A stretch of 64,000 nt of DNA, taken from the NCBI RefSeq assembly GCF_026004055.1, contig NZ_BPIJ01000002.1, positions 311,803 to 375,802 on the forward strand, in the 5' to 3' direction. Position numbers and translations under genes: made by a program. Shown here one piece after another: positions 16,636-24,975 of this stretch; the first letter of the stretch is position 1; each line of letters begins with the position of its first letter. Source of the DNA: Meiothermus sp. GTDB taxonomy: Bacteria > Deinococcota > Deinococci > Deinococcales > Thermaceae. The notes beneath the pieces are model-generated. The model was not told where the DNA came from and ran no database searches. It was given only the letters and a program-made list of their open reading frames with translations.

Positions 16636-17766
16636 ATGAAACCCCTCGCGCCCACCCTGTTCCTCGGAGTTGCTTTGCTGGCTGCCTGCACCGGCAGCAG
16701 CGAGCAGCCTACCCCCGCCCTGCTGGCCGCCGGGGTGGTGACCCTGAGCAACAACCAGCCCAGCACCCCTGCCCAGGTTCGCTTCTACCAGACCAGCACC
16801 CTCCAGCCAGGCAATTTCGATGCCCTGCGGCTGGTGGGTAGTTGGAATCTGGACGAGCCCATCGTGACCCTGCTCTACCGCCGCAGCCTAGAGCAGGGGG
16901 TGGCCGACCAGCTCTGGGTACTCACCCCCAGCCGCCTGCGGCGGTACAACGCCAGCAACCTTGGCGTGGACGATGTGGGAACCCCAGCGCTCGACGGCTT
17001 TGACCAGGCCCTGCCGGTAGACTGCTCGAGGGGCTATCTACGCCAGGGGCAGAGCAACCTTTTGCTGGTCTGCCCCCCCGCACCAGCTACCCCTCCGCGC
17101 CCCATCGAGGAATACCGGGCCTGGAGGATTCCTTTCACGGCCACCGTCCTCCCAGACCCCCTGGATTTTCTGGACGCCAACCTGGTGCGCTTGAGCGTTC
17201 CCGTGCGGCTCACCCTGGGCCCCAGCGACCAACTGCTCTACCTCACGCCCAGCCAGTTCGGACAATACGATTTCATCACCCCCCCTATCGAGCGACCCCT
17301 AAACCTTAGCGCCTCGAGCCCCACCGACCTGATTTTTGCGGGCCAGGCCCTAGGCCTGTTCGACGACAACGACCCCACCACCACCGACACCACCCTGGTG
17401 ACCTGGAACCTGGGCGCCACCAGCGAGGTAGGCCTTGTGCGAGACACCAACATCGCCGCCCGGCAGTTTGCCCGGGGCGCCCCGCCGGTGTTTGTGCTGG
17501 GCACCGGGCTGGCCCGGTTCGAGGGGGGGTTTTTGCTCCCTCGAGAGACCGAGACCGGGCTTACCCGAACGCTCCGCTACGCCGACGCCGTGGCAGGGCT
17601 GGATCAGTTCTTGTACCTGGCCGATGCCTCCAGCCCCACCGTGCGGGTCTTAGACCTGACCGTCAATATTGCCAGCGTCCTCACCAGCGCCGGGGTTCGC
17701 ACCACTTTGCTAAGCTCCAACTTCCAGGAGCGCATCACCGGGCTGGCCTTTATCCCGGTGGAGTAG
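16636..17766 (+). CDS. Putative lipoprotein, envelope operon
   Basis: The 376-residue protein starts with a lipoprotein signal (lipobox LLAAC, Cys18), so it should be membrane-anchored and periplasm-facing. The mature part is beta-rich, with repeated strand motifs such as VADQLWVLTPSRLRRYN and GPSDQLLYLTPSQFGQYD that suggest a beta-propeller. The ATG abuts the LptD-like stop (TAGATG), with GGAGG seven bases upstream, so it is the fourth gene of the envelope operon. By position it could serve as an LptE- or bridge-like accessory, but no family similarity was recognised. Confidence 0.75.
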   Translation: MKPLAPTLFLGVALLAACTGSSEQPTPALLAAGVVTLSNNQPSTPAQVRFYQTSTLQPGNFDALRLVGSWNLDEPIVTLLYRRSLEQGVADQLWVLTPSRLRRYNASNLGVDDVGTPALDGFDQALPVDCSRGYLRQGQSNLLLVCPPAPATPPRPIEEYRAWRIPFTATVLPDPLDFLDANLVRLSVPVRLTLGPSDQLLYLTPSQFGQYDFITPPIERPLNLSASSPTDLIFAGQALGLFDDNDPTTTDTTLVTWNLGATSEVGLVRDTNIAARQFARGAPPVFVLGTGLARFEGGFLLPRETETGLTRTLRYADAVAGLDQFLYLADASSPTVRVLDLTVNIASVLTSAGVRTTLLSSNFQERITGLAFIPVE

Positions 17767-17793
17767 GTCTTTATCAAACACTTCGCGTCCGAT

Positions 17794-17855
17794 AGGAAGT
17801 GGGAGGTAGGAAGTAGGAGTAGGCGTTGGAACCCATCTCCTACCTCCTACCACCC
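17794..17855. repeat. Heptanucleotide arrays in inverted orientation
   Basis: Sevens from 17802 read GGAGGTA, GGAAGTA, GGAGTAG. About 20 bp later the near-complement appears as CTCCTAC, CTCCTAC, CACCCCC. The pair could fold into a long imperfect hairpin downstream of the lipoprotein gene. No T-run follows, so it is not a typical terminator. Confidence 0.65.
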
Positions 17856-17961
17856 CCACCTCGCTCGACACCGATAGTTGGTTAGACTCTAAAGGCGGTT
17901 TGCGCGCTTGCATTACCAAATATCCCTGTCCGGCCAACCCCGATTGGGGTAGTTTGGGGGT

Positions 17962-18357
17962 ATGAACATCCACCATATCGGCATCGCCGTAGAAGACCTG
18001 GAACAAGCGGCCAAACCCTACCTGGCGCTGGGCTACACCCTCGAGGCCCAGGGCACCGTAGAAAGCCAGGGGGTCGAGGTCTGGATGCTGAAAAGCGGGC
18101 CCGGCCGGCTCGAGCTCCTGCGAGCCACCCGCCCCGACTCGGCCATCGCCCGCTTCATCGAGAAACGCGGGCCGGGCCTGCACCACATCGCCCTGGCCAC
18201 CCCCAACCTTACCGCCGAATTACAACGACTGGCCGCCAGCGGCACGCCTCTGATTGACGCCGCCCCGCGCCCCGGTTTTGGGGGGCACCTGGTGGCCTTC
18301 ATTCACCCCAAATGGTTCGGGGGGGTACTGGTCGAACTGGTGGAGGCCCACGAGTAG
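17962..18357 (+). CDS. mce: Methylmalonyl-CoA epimerase (VOC family)
   Basis: This 131-residue VOC-fold metal enzyme begins MNIHHIGIAVEDLEQA, the signature of methylmalonyl-CoA epimerases. It keeps the expected metal ligands in NIHHIGIAV, GPGLHHIALAT and GVLVELVE. It interconverts the (R)- and (S)-methylmalonyl-CoA epimers in propionyl-CoA and branched-chain amino-acid breakdown, which fits the branched-chain dehydrogenase operon elsewhere in the window. The mutase is not in this window. The gene converges on the DedA gene with only 1 bp between them. Confidence 0.88.
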   Translation: MNIHHIGIAVEDLEQAAKPYLALGYTLEAQGTVESQGVEVWMLKSGPGRLELLRATRPDSAIARFIEKRGPGLHHIALATPNLTAELQRLAASGTPLIDAAPRPGFGGHLVAFIHPKWFGGVLVELVEAHE

Positions 18358-18358
18358 C

Positions 18359-18958
18359 CTACTCGGCCCTCCGGCTGGGCCAGCGCAGGTTCCCCGAGCG
18401 GTAGGCCCGCCAGGCCGCCAGCGCCACCGCAAAGCCCACCCCGGCCAGCAAAATCAGGTATACGTAGCGCTCGAGGTGCGGAATCTTGGAGCCCACATAG
18501 TAGGCCACCAAGGTCAGGCCCTGCGTCCAGAGCAGGCTGCCCAGCAAACTGAGCACAAAAAAGCGCCACCAGGGCATCTTCACCGTCCCGCAGGTGAACG
18601 GCACCACCGCCCGGAACACCGGCACGTACGGGCCAATCAGAATCGAAAGCGGGCCAAACCGGGCCATAAAGCGCCGGGTGCGTTCCAAGTCCTCGGGTTT
18701 GACCTTGGCTTTGCTCAGCAGGGCCGGCCCGATCTTGCGACCCAGAAAATAGCCCAGGTTGTTGCCCAGCACCGAGCCCAAAAAGAGCGCCAGGAGGGCT
18801 ATGGAGAGTTGCAGTTTGTTGGCCGCCGCCAGCAAACCCACCGCAATCAAAAGCGAGTCCCCCGGCAGAAAAAACCCCACCAGCAAACCGGTCTCCACAA
18901 ATACCGTGGCAAAAATACCCAGGTAGCCGACCGCCTGCACATACGCCGTCACATCCAT
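18359..18958 (-). CDS. DedA family membrane protein
   Basis: The 199-residue protein has about five hydrophobic segments and the DedA/SNARE-associated motifs: FFLPGDSLLIAVGLLAA, a GSVLGNNLGYFLGRKIG stretch, and RFMARFGPLSILIGPYVPVFRAVVPFTCGTVKM. Members are undecaprenyl-phosphate or phospholipid flippases needed for envelope homeostasis. The frame extends three codons upstream to a GTG, but TAGGGT (18966-18971) ends exactly seven bases before the ATG at 18958, so a leaderless start there is preferred. Confidence 0.88.
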   Translation of the reverse strand: MDVTAYVQAVGYLGIFATVFVETGLLVGFFLPGDSLLIAVGLLAAANKLQLSIALLALFLGSVLGNNLGYFLGRKIGPALLSKAKVKPEDLERTRRFMARFGPLSILIGPYVPVFRAVVPFTCGTVKMPWWRFFVLSLLGSLLWTQGLTLVAYYVGSKIPHLERYVYLILLAGVGFAVALAAWRAYRSGNLRWPSRRAE

Positions 18959-18965
18959 ACCCTTC

Positions 18966-18971
18966 ACCCTA
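18966..18971 (-). promoter_or_regulatory. Leaderless -10 box of the DedA gene
   Basis: TAGGGT followed by GAAGGGT and ATG gives the seven-base spacing seen at several other genes here. This site decides between the two possible starts. Confidence 0.5.
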
Positions 18972-19021
18972 CGGCATCCTGGGGTCGAAGGGCAACCTGA
19001 GCTAAAGCCGCACCGCCCTGG

Positions 19022-19390
19022 CTATTGCGGCCACAGGTACAACAGCATCAGGACAGCTCCCAGCAAGCCGGTATTTTTCATGAAGTTGACCATCTCGCCC
19101 ATGCGCTGCATGGGGTCTTGGAGAGCCCAGAAGTTGTGCATCCAGGGGGTGACAAACAGCAGGAACACCACCAGTAGCCATAGCCCCACCTGCACGTACA
19201 GGCCCGTCAGGATGGCCAGCCCGCCCAACAGCAACATCAGGCCCGTTACGTAGACAGCAAAAGCCGGCATCGGCACGCCTTTGCTCTGGGCGTAGGGGAT
19301 CATCTGCTTGCTCATGACGAAGTGGTTAAAACCGTTGAGGATGAAGAAGCCTCCCAACAAGATTCTTCCGATCCAGAAAAGCAGTTCCAT
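19022..19390 (-). CDS. DoxX family membrane protein
   Basis: The 122-residue protein has four membrane segments and the DoxX pattern, starting MELLFWIGRILLGGFFILNGFNHF and continuing with AQSKGVPMPAFAVYVTG. Family members are small quinone-linked or thiol-stress-associated membrane proteins of loosely defined function. GGAGGTGA precedes the ATG by three bases. The promoter is one of the best in the window (TTGACA, 17 bp, AATAAT), with a palindrome between the boxes, so expression is probably regulated. Confidence 0.88.
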   Translation of the reverse strand: MELLFWIGRILLGGFFILNGFNHFVMSKQMIPYAQSKGVPMPAFAVYVTGLMLLLGGLAILTGLYVQVGLWLLVVFLLFVTPWMHNFWALQDPMQRMGEMVNFMKNTGLLGAVLMLLYLWPQ

Positions 19391-19422
19391 GGCTCACCTC
19401 CTATACTCGAGGTGTCCTTATC

Positions 19423-19451
19423 ATTATTTATAAAGCGCTTTGTATTGTCAA
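19423..19451 (-). promoter_or_regulatory. DoxX promoter with spacer palindrome
   Basis: On the minus strand a perfect TTGACA (19446-19451) and AATAAT (19423-19428) are 17 bp apart. The spacer contains the perfect palindrome AAAGCGCTTT (19433-19442), a candidate repressor or redox-sensor operator. Confidence 0.65.
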
Positions 19452-19628
19452 GCGGTCAATCAAATTTATCCTGCCCTCAGGACACACCCTCCCCGATTAC
19501 GGGTTGTACTTGCGCGTATTCCCCATCAACCCCGCTGCCCAAACCTCGCCGTGGGTGCGGAGACCCCAGATCAACGAAGCCATCCAGCCCGCAGTACGCT
19601 CGAAAGAAGGGTTTTCCAGGTGGCTTCC

Positions 19629-20330
19629 CTACCGGGGGGGGAAAATCTGCAGCTCCAATACCCGGCCCCGGGGGCTGCGGCTGGCGGCATAGACCAAGCT
19701 CTCGCCAATCTCGGCGGGGTCTACCCAGGCCATGGGATCGGCATCGGGCATCTCCTTGCGGTTGGCCGGGGTATCTACAGCGCCCATAGGGTAGACAATC
19801 GCCACCCGTACGGCCGTACCACCCAGTTCGGCATCCAACGAACGCAGGTAGGTAGCTACGGCGGCCTTGGCGGCAGCGTAGAGTGCCACACCGGGCCCCA
19901 CCCCATGCCAGGCGGCGGCTGCCGAGATACCCGCAATAAAGCCGTCTTTCTGGCCCAGGAGCTCGGGCAATATGGCCCGGGTCATGTAGAACAGGGTACG
20001 CATGTTCAGGTCGAACATGCGGTCGTACAGGCTGGGCTCGGTGTCCTTAACGGGAGAAAAGGCAAAGCCCCCCACGGTGTGAATAAGTCCATCCACCCGC
20101 CCCATCTGGGCCTTGACCTGCCGCACCAGCAGTTCAGCATCGGGGTAGTGGGTCAGGTTGGTGACGTAGGCCCGTCCACCGAGTTCCTGGGCTCGCTGGG
20201 CGATGGTGGTTTCGTAGGCATCGGCAAGGGCCAGCCGGGCGCCGGCCCGGGCAAAGGCCTGGGCAATAGCGCCAGCGATGGCCCCGCCCCCGCCGGTGAG
20301 GATATACACCTTGTCTTGCAAGGTCTGCAT
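19629..20330 (-). CDS. Short-chain dehydrogenase/reductase
   Basis: This classical SDR has 233 residues. The nucleotide-binding motif is TGGGGAIAGAIAQAFA near residues 12-27. The catalytic Ser lies in GISAAAAW and the Tyr-x3-Lys in ALYAAAKAAV. An Asp in LALADAYE after strand beta2 suggests NAD(H) preference. The substrate is not evident. It is divergent from the osmC-like gene with about 240 bp between them. It is not closely related to the second SDR at 52890-53633. Confidence 0.85.
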   Translation of the reverse strand: MQTLQDKVYILTGGGGAIAGAIAQAFARAGARLALADAYETTIAQRAQELGGRAYVTNLTHYPDAELLVRQVKAQMGRVDGLIHTVGGFAFSPVKDTEPSLYDRMFDLNMRTLFYMTRAILPELLGQKDGFIAGISAAAAWHGVGPGVALYAAAKAAVATYLRSLDAELGGTAVRVAIVYPMGAVDTPANRKEMPDADPMAWVDPAEIGESLVYAASRSPRGRVLELQIFPPR

Positions 20331-20502
20331 GGCCTAATTATGTGACCAAAAGCCCTAAAACGTAGTCTGTAGGCTTACATTCAGCGCCGCCAGCTTCTTT
20401 TTGAGGAAGCCGGCAAAGCCCAAAATATGGCGGCTCTTCCTACTGCACAATGTGAAACAGTCGGGTCATTTTGTCCCTGACCCTGCAATATCATTCAAGT
20501 AG

Positions 20503-20521
20503 GGTTGTCCATGCGACAACC
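20503..20521. promoter_or_regulatory. Inverted repeat upstream of the osmC-like gene
   Basis: GGTTGTC and GACAACC are perfect 7-bp arms separated by five bases, centred 63 bp before the OsmC start. The spacing suits a dimeric regulator such as an OhrR/MarR-like or GntR-like protein. No regulator gene is adjacent. Confidence 0.45.
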
Positions 20522-20574
20522 TGACGATGGGGGCTCGAGGGTTCAACCCATCGAGAAGCCGCCTGGGGAGGTTT

Positions 20575-21012
20575 ATGGCAACCAAGAAAGTGGTACTGCA
20601 TCGTCTGAGCGGACACCGGTTCGTAGGCATCAACGAGCAAGGCGACAAGGTGATGGTGGACGGCGACCAGCCCTCGACCGGCCTACGCCCCATGGAACTC
20701 CTGCTGGCCGCACTAGCGGGCTGCACGGCCTATGATGTGGTGGACATCATGGAGAAAAAGCGCCAGCCCCTGGCCCGCTACCGCGTGGAAGCCGTGGGGG
20801 AACGGGCCGAGGAGCACCCCAAGCGCTACACCCACATCGTGGTCACCCACTACGGCGCCGGGCCCAACGTGACCCGCGAGGCCCTCGAGCGGGCCGTGGA
20901 GCTTTCCCACACCAAGTACTGCTCGGTCTCGGCTACCCTGAACGCCCCCATCGAGACCCGGGTGGTGGTGGAGCCCTGGGAGGGTGAGCCGCAGCTTCAA
21001 CAGCAACAGTAA
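20575..21012 (+). CDS. OsmC/Ohr family peroxidase-like protein
   Basis: The 145-residue protein belongs to the OsmC family of thiol-dependent peroxidases that reduce organic hydroperoxides. The two reactive cysteines are Cys50 in LLLAALAGCTAYDV and Cys116 in YCSVSATL, with the usual roughly 65-residue spacing. RPMELLLAALAGC is the YhfA-like subgroup pattern. The start is fixed by GGGGAGG five bases upstream of the ATG; the frame is open further upstream but lacks a site there. It acts in the cytosol. It is likely monocistronic. Confidence 0.9.
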   Translation: MATKKVVLHRLSGHRFVGINEQGDKVMVDGDQPSTGLRPMELLLAALAGCTAYDVVDIMEKKRQPLARYRVEAVGERAEEHPKRYTHIVVTHYGAGPNVTREALERAVELSHTKYCSVSATLNAPIETRVVVEPWEGEPQLQQQQ

Positions 21013-21056
21013 ATTTTCTTGAGCCAGTTCCCACACTCGCTCATGCAAGGCCCTGG

Positions 21057-21062
21057 TAGGGT
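21057..21062 (+). promoter_or_regulatory. Probable leaderless -10 box
   Basis: TAGGGT is followed by six bases and the ATG of the exported protein at 21069. No Shine-Dalgarno sequence is present. Confidence 0.45.
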
Positions 21063-21068
21063 TGCTTC

Positions 21069-21842
21069 ATGAGAGCGTTGATTTTAGCTGCTGCACTGGC
21101 GTTTTCCGGTCTTGCCCTGGCCCAAGCCGCTTCTAATGCGCCCATCGCCTGGGGCTCATATACCCTCCGGCAAGAACCGGGCCTGCTGCGAATTATTCGT
21201 TCGGATCGGACGCAGGTCGAAATCAAGGGGGGCCGTTTCGAGGTCAAGCAGCTCGAGCTGACCGGCCAGGCCCCCGCCGAGCTCTGGATCAACGAGGTCT
21301 CGGGGCCCCACACCACCGCCTATTTCTTCACCCAGGAGCAGGGCTTTCGCAACCTGCTCATCTACCGGGGCCGCACCGCCGGGGTACTGGAAGTGCGCGA
21401 TGTAGACGGTGACCGGCGGCCCGAGATTATCGTGGGCACCGATGTATTCGCCGACTTTGGCGGGTTGCCCCGCGAGGTGTACCCCCGCCTGACCTACATC
21501 CTGGCCTGGGACGGGGTACGCTACGTGGACGCCACCGCCCGTTTCCCCACCCTGGGCTTCCGCACCCTGTCGTATTACCGGGCGGCCCTGCAGGATGCCC
21601 TCGTGCAAAGAGACGAGGTCAACGCCCGCAGCGCCGCGCTGGGCTACTACGGACGCGGGCTCATTACCGGCCAGGCCGACGAGGCCAAAAAGTGGCTCCT
21701 GGCCAACACCCCTCAGGCCATCCGGCGCTGGCTCCTGGACTTGGAAGGCGAGGCCATCCGGGCCATCTATGCCGATCTGGCCTGCCGCATGACGGTGAGC
21801 TACAGCCGGAGCCTGCCCCCCAAGCCGGTTTGCAACTGGTAG
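21069..21842 (+). CDS. Exported hypothetical protein with Asp-rich loop
   Basis: The 257-residue protein starts with a Sec signal peptide (MRALILAAALAFSGLALAQA). Near residue 115 the segment VRDVDGDRRPEIIVGTD matches the calcium-binding DxDGDxxPE(I/L) loop of FG-GAP/VCBS-type beta-propeller repeats, although only one such loop is seen. The C-terminal third is helical, with two cysteines near the end (LACRM and VCNW). It should be periplasmic or extracellular. The role is unknown. Confidence 0.75.
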   Translation: MRALILAAALAFSGLALAQAASNAPIAWGSYTLRQEPGLLRIIRSDRTQVEIKGGRFEVKQLELTGQAPAELWINEVSGPHTTAYFFTQEQGFRNLLIYRGRTAGVLEVRDVDGDRRPEIIVGTDVFADFGGLPREVYPRLTYILAWDGVRYVDATARFPTLGFRTLSYYRAALQDALVQRDEVNARSAALGYYGRGLITGQADEAKKWLLANTPQAIRRWLLDLEGEAIRAIYADLACRMTVSYSRSLPPKPVCNW

Positions 21843-21876
21843 CATCTGCTTTGAACCAACCAGCGCCCGTGGCATT

Positions 21877-21918
21877 GCTGAAGGCTCAAAGCCACAGGTC
21901 GAAAGCCTTGCGCCCTAT
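21877..21918. repeat. Degenerate heptanucleotide tandem array
   Basis: Sevens read GCTGAAG, GCTCAAA, GCCACAG, GTCGAAA, GCCTTGC, GCCCTAT. The array lies between the convergent exported-protein and helicase genes. Confidence 0.7.
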
Positions 21919-21953
21919 GGCCCAAACTGCCTGATTGCAGGGCAACCCGGCTG

Positions 21954-24701
21954 TCAAAAATTTGCGGAAGGCCTGATTTCGTCCAGGGCAGCTTCCAGAA
22001 CAGCCTTATCCAGCCGGATCAGCTGGCCAAAGCGCAGGTACACCAGCCGCACCTCGGGTTCTACCTGCCAGGCCTGGCGAATGGCGGCCAGGTAAACGCC
22101 CAGTTGGAAGTGATATTGTTCAGGTCGCACCTCCTGGTCGGTCTTGTAGTCTTCCAGGTACCACTGCCCGCCTACCCGGTAGAGCCGGTCTATCACCCCC
22201 TGCCAGACGGTAGAGCCCAGAGGTAAGGCCACCGCAAACTCGGGGTAGTCCTCGTCGCGGGGCCAGGGGAGCTGTGTGCCCAGAAGCCCCTGGTAGCTTT
22301 GCAAGAGCGCCTTTACCTCTTCCATAATGCCCGAGCGCTCGTCGGGGCCGTAAGGAAACATCACTTCCTGGGCCTCGAGGTTGGCCAGGTGCGCGGGGTT
22401 GTCGGGGCGCCAGTTTTGCCCGATGGCGTAGTGCACCAGCGTCCCGATGGCCCGGGCCCGGCCCGGCAGGGCCTCCCCTTCCTCGGGGTCGGGGAGCGGG
22501 AGGGGTTCGGCCTCGAGGCGCTTGTAGGCCGAGGGCGAAAAGAGCGGGGGAAAGGGCTCGAGGTCGAAGCGGGCCTCCACCCAGGGCGAGGACTCGGGCG
22601 GTTCGGACGGGCCGATGGCCGGAGCTGGCGGTATGGGTTGGTAGTGCCAGGTCTGCAACACAAACTCGGGCCGGTTGTAGGAAGGGCTTCTGGGCCCCAG
22701 ATCCATGGCCTCCAGTACCCGACCCCAGCCGGCGGATTGGCCGTTGCTGGCGCTTGCCGTGAGCAGCAGGGTATCGCGGGCCCTCGAGGCGGCTACATAC
22801 AACAGCCGGTAGCTCTCTTCCTCCTCCAGGGCCTTCATCTGCTGCTTAAAGCGCTCAAACTGCGGGGTCTGGGGCAGCGCCACCCACTGGGTGATGCGAG
22901 GGCTTTCCTCCATCCCTCTGCTCAAGTACAGAGGCTGGGTCTGGTGGGTGTTCCTTCGACCCAGGTCAAACACCGCCACCACCGGCCACTCCAGCCCTTT
23001 GGCCCGGTGGATGGTCAGGATCTGCACCCCCTCGCCCGACTGGGGCACGTCGCCCGCGTCGGCCTGGCGGGAGAGGAGCTCCAGGCGCTCGAGCAACGCC
23101 TCGAGGCTCTGCGGCGGACGTGGGGCAAAGTAAAAGAGCAAAGCGTCCACGTTTTCCCGCGCCCTGGGCTCCAGGAAGTCGTGGTAGGCGCGGCCCGCCA
23201 TCAGGGGTGCGCGGATCAGGTACTTGAGCGCCTCAAGCGGAGCTTCCAGGCGCAGCCGCGACTGGATTTGCCGCAGGCGCTCATGCACACTGGGCCACCG
23301 GCGTTCCAGGGCTTGCAGGGGGTCGCTCGAGCGCAGCACCTCCTCAATTTCGGCCAGTTCGAGGGGCCTTAGTGGCCCTTCCTCGGTGTGTTGCCCAAAG
23401 GGGCTCCGCAGAAAAACCGCCAGCGAAAGCCCCTTGGGGTCGAGAGCCGCCCGCAGGGCATGGTAGAGGTCGCGCACTTCCTGCCGCTCGTAGTAGCCCC
23501 GCCCTTGCAGGAGTACGTAGGGAACCTGGGCGGTTGTAAAGGCTTCTTCCAGAAAGTGCACACTCTGGTACGAACGCACCAGCACGGCCATCTCGGAAAA
23601 AGCGGTCTGGGCCGACAAGTCCAAGAGCCGCCGGGCCAGCACCCAGGCCTCTTGCTTGCGAAGTTCGTCCAGGGCTAGCTCGCCCTCTACCCAGTGCACC
23701 TCCAGCCGCCCGCGCTCGAGCCGTACACCCTCTACCGGCGGGGCCTCCTCCGGGCCAAAACCCTGGCCCTGGGAAGCCAGCTCTTTGGTGAGGCCGTTCA
23801 AGAAGCGCACCAGGATCTGGCTGTGGCGGTAGCTGCGAACCAGCGGGGGCTGCCGTTCCCCTTCCTGCAAAGCCTTGCGAAAGACCGCCACCTCGGCGTT
23901 GCGAAAGGCATAGATGGACTGCTTAGGATCCCCCACAATCTCCAGGTTTAGTCCGGCCCGCTCGAGGGCCTCAAAAAAAGCCCCTTGCAGGGGGTTCACA
24001 TCCTGGTACTCGTCGACCAGCAGCACCCACACCCGCTCGAGGACACGCTTTAGGGCGCGGGGGTGGCGGGTGAGTTCCAGGGCCTTGCGCTCCAACTCCG
24101 AGGGCGAAAGCAGCCTGGCCCCCAGGCGGGCCTCGTAGGCTGCGTAGACGGTCTGGTAAACCTGCAGGAAATCCCGGTTGGCTTCGCCCTCCGCCGGCTC
24201 GAAAACCTCGGCCAATGAGCGCTTGGAAAATAGGTGCAGCAAAGGTTCGGTCAGGTCGCCCGAGAGCCTCCCATGGAGCGAATGGGTGGGGTCGGCCGCC
24301 AGATAACGCAGGCTGTTCCACTCCTCCTCGAACAGGGCTTGCGCCTCCCAGTCGCCCAGCATGGCGAAGTCGGGGTCGAGGTGCAGCATGGGCGCCGCGA
24401 GCCGCAAACACCAGGCCATGAAGCCGTGGATGGTGCTGAGGGTCGCGCCCGTAATCTCGAGGGCGGCCTCCTGAAAAGCAGGCTGGCTTCCCGTAGGCGC
24501 TACAAAGTCCAGGTGTTGCCCCCTGCTCAGCACGTCTTCGATGGCCTGCCCTACCCGCACCCGCAGTTCATCGGCGGCCTTGCGGGTGAAGGTTACGCCC
24601 CCGATGCGACGCAGCGGTGTACCGGAGGCAATAAGCTCCAGGTAGCGCAAGACCAGGCTGGCGGTCTTGCCGGTTCCGGCGGAGGCGACGCGGACTTTCA
24701 T
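21954..24701 (-). CDS. UvrD/RecB-type helicase-nuclease, AddA-like
   Basis: This 915-residue superfamily 1A helicase probably resects double-strand breaks. Walker A is at the extreme N-terminus (ASAGTGKTASLVLRYL), followed by motif Ia GVTFTRKAADELR, motif II VLLVDEYQDVNPLQ, motif III GDPKQSIYAFR, and motifs V-VI around ILTIHRAKGLEWPVV and LLYVAASRARD. The C-terminal 150 residues hold a PD-(D/E)XK nuclease: GVIDRLY followed by YLEDYKTDQ. The combination matches AddA or the Thermus-type RecB-like exonuclease. No AddB-type partner is adjacent. The four-cysteine iron-sulphur site is not expected in AddA and is not seen. Confidence 0.9.
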   Translation of the reverse strand: MKVRVASAGTGKTASLVLRYLELIASGTPLRRIGGVTFTRKAADELRVRVGQAIEDVLSRGQHLDFVAPTGSQPAFQEAALEITGATLSTIHGFMAWCLRLAAPMLHLDPDFAMLGDWEAQALFEEEWNSLRYLAADPTHSLHGRLSGDLTEPLLHLFSKRSLAEVFEPAEGEANRDFLQVYQTVYAAYEARLGARLLSPSELERKALELTRHPRALKRVLERVWVLLVDEYQDVNPLQGAFFEALERAGLNLEIVGDPKQSIYAFRNAEVAVFRKALQEGERQPPLVRSYRHSQILVRFLNGLTKELASQGQGFGPEEAPPVEGVRLERGRLEVHWVEGELALDELRKQEAWVLARRLLDLSAQTAFSEMAVLVRSYQSVHFLEEAFTTAQVPYVLLQGRGYYERQEVRDLYHALRAALDPKGLSLAVFLRSPFGQHTEEGPLRPLELAEIEEVLRSSDPLQALERRWPSVHERLRQIQSRLRLEAPLEALKYLIRAPLMAGRAYHDFLEPRARENVDALLFYFAPRPPQSLEALLERLELLSRQADAGDVPQSGEGVQILTIHRAKGLEWPVVAVFDLGRRNTHQTQPLYLSRGMEESPRITQWVALPQTPQFERFKQQMKALEEEESYRLLYVAASRARDTLLLTASASNGQSAGWGRVLEAMDLGPRSPSYNRPEFVLQTWHYQPIPPAPAIGPSEPPESSPWVEARFDLEPFPPLFSPSAYKRLEAEPLPLPDPEEGEALPGRARAIGTLVHYAIGQNWRPDNPAHLANLEAQEVMFPYGPDERSGIMEEVKALLQSYQGLLGTQLPWPRDEDYPEFAVALPLGSTVWQGVIDRLYRVGGQWYLEDYKTDQEVRPEQYHFQLGVYLAAIRQAWQVEPEVRLVYLRFGQLIRLDKAVLEAALDEIRPSANF

Positions 24702-24717
24702 GGCGTATATATTGCGT

Positions 24718-24723
24718 TATAAT
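24718..24723 (+). promoter_or_regulatory. Leaderless consensus -10 of the toxin-antitoxin operon
   Basis: A perfect TATAAT lies six bases before the GTG taken as the antitoxin start. The site is inside the 5' divergent gap with the helicase gene. Confidence 0.55.
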
Positions 24724-24729
24724 GTGGGT

Positions 24730-24975
24730 GTGAAGCGTACTTTGCTGACTTTGGGCCACAGCACAGCTGTCACTTTACCACCTGACTTTCTTGAGCAGCA
24801 CAATCTAAAAGCGGGGGATCTAGTCGAGGTAGAAAACACCGAGCAGGGTATATTGATTCGCCCTCACCATCCGCTCGCACCCGACTTTGAACCAGCTCTT
24901 CGAGCTGTGCTGGCCCGCTATCGCGAAACCCTCCGTCGCCTGGCTGTTCACGACCGAGGTGAAGACCCCGCATGA
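24730..24975 (+). CDS. AbrB/SpoVT-type antitoxin
   Basis: This 81-residue protein has the swapped-hairpin AbrB pattern: TLLTLGHSTAVTLPPDFLEQ, then LKAGDLVEVENTEQGILIRP. It should bind the promoter and neutralise the toxin encoded next. The C-terminal helical part (ALRAVLARYRETLRRL) is the likely toxin-binding region. The GTG start at 24730 is chosen because TATAAT lies six bases upstream; an in-frame ATG further 5' precedes that promoter box and lies within the helicase gene. Its stop overlaps the toxin start as ATGA. Confidence 0.85.
   Translation: MKRTLLTLGHSTAVTLPPDFLEQHNLKAGDLVEVENTEQGILIRPHHPLAPDFEPALRAVLARYRETLRRLAVHDRGEDPA

Noticed and set aside
20341-20460. Possible remnant of a transposase C-terminus on the minus strand between the SDR and OsmC genes
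   Set aside because: A short frame reads FAGFLKKKLAALNVS, but similarity to any transposase could not be established and no ends were found.
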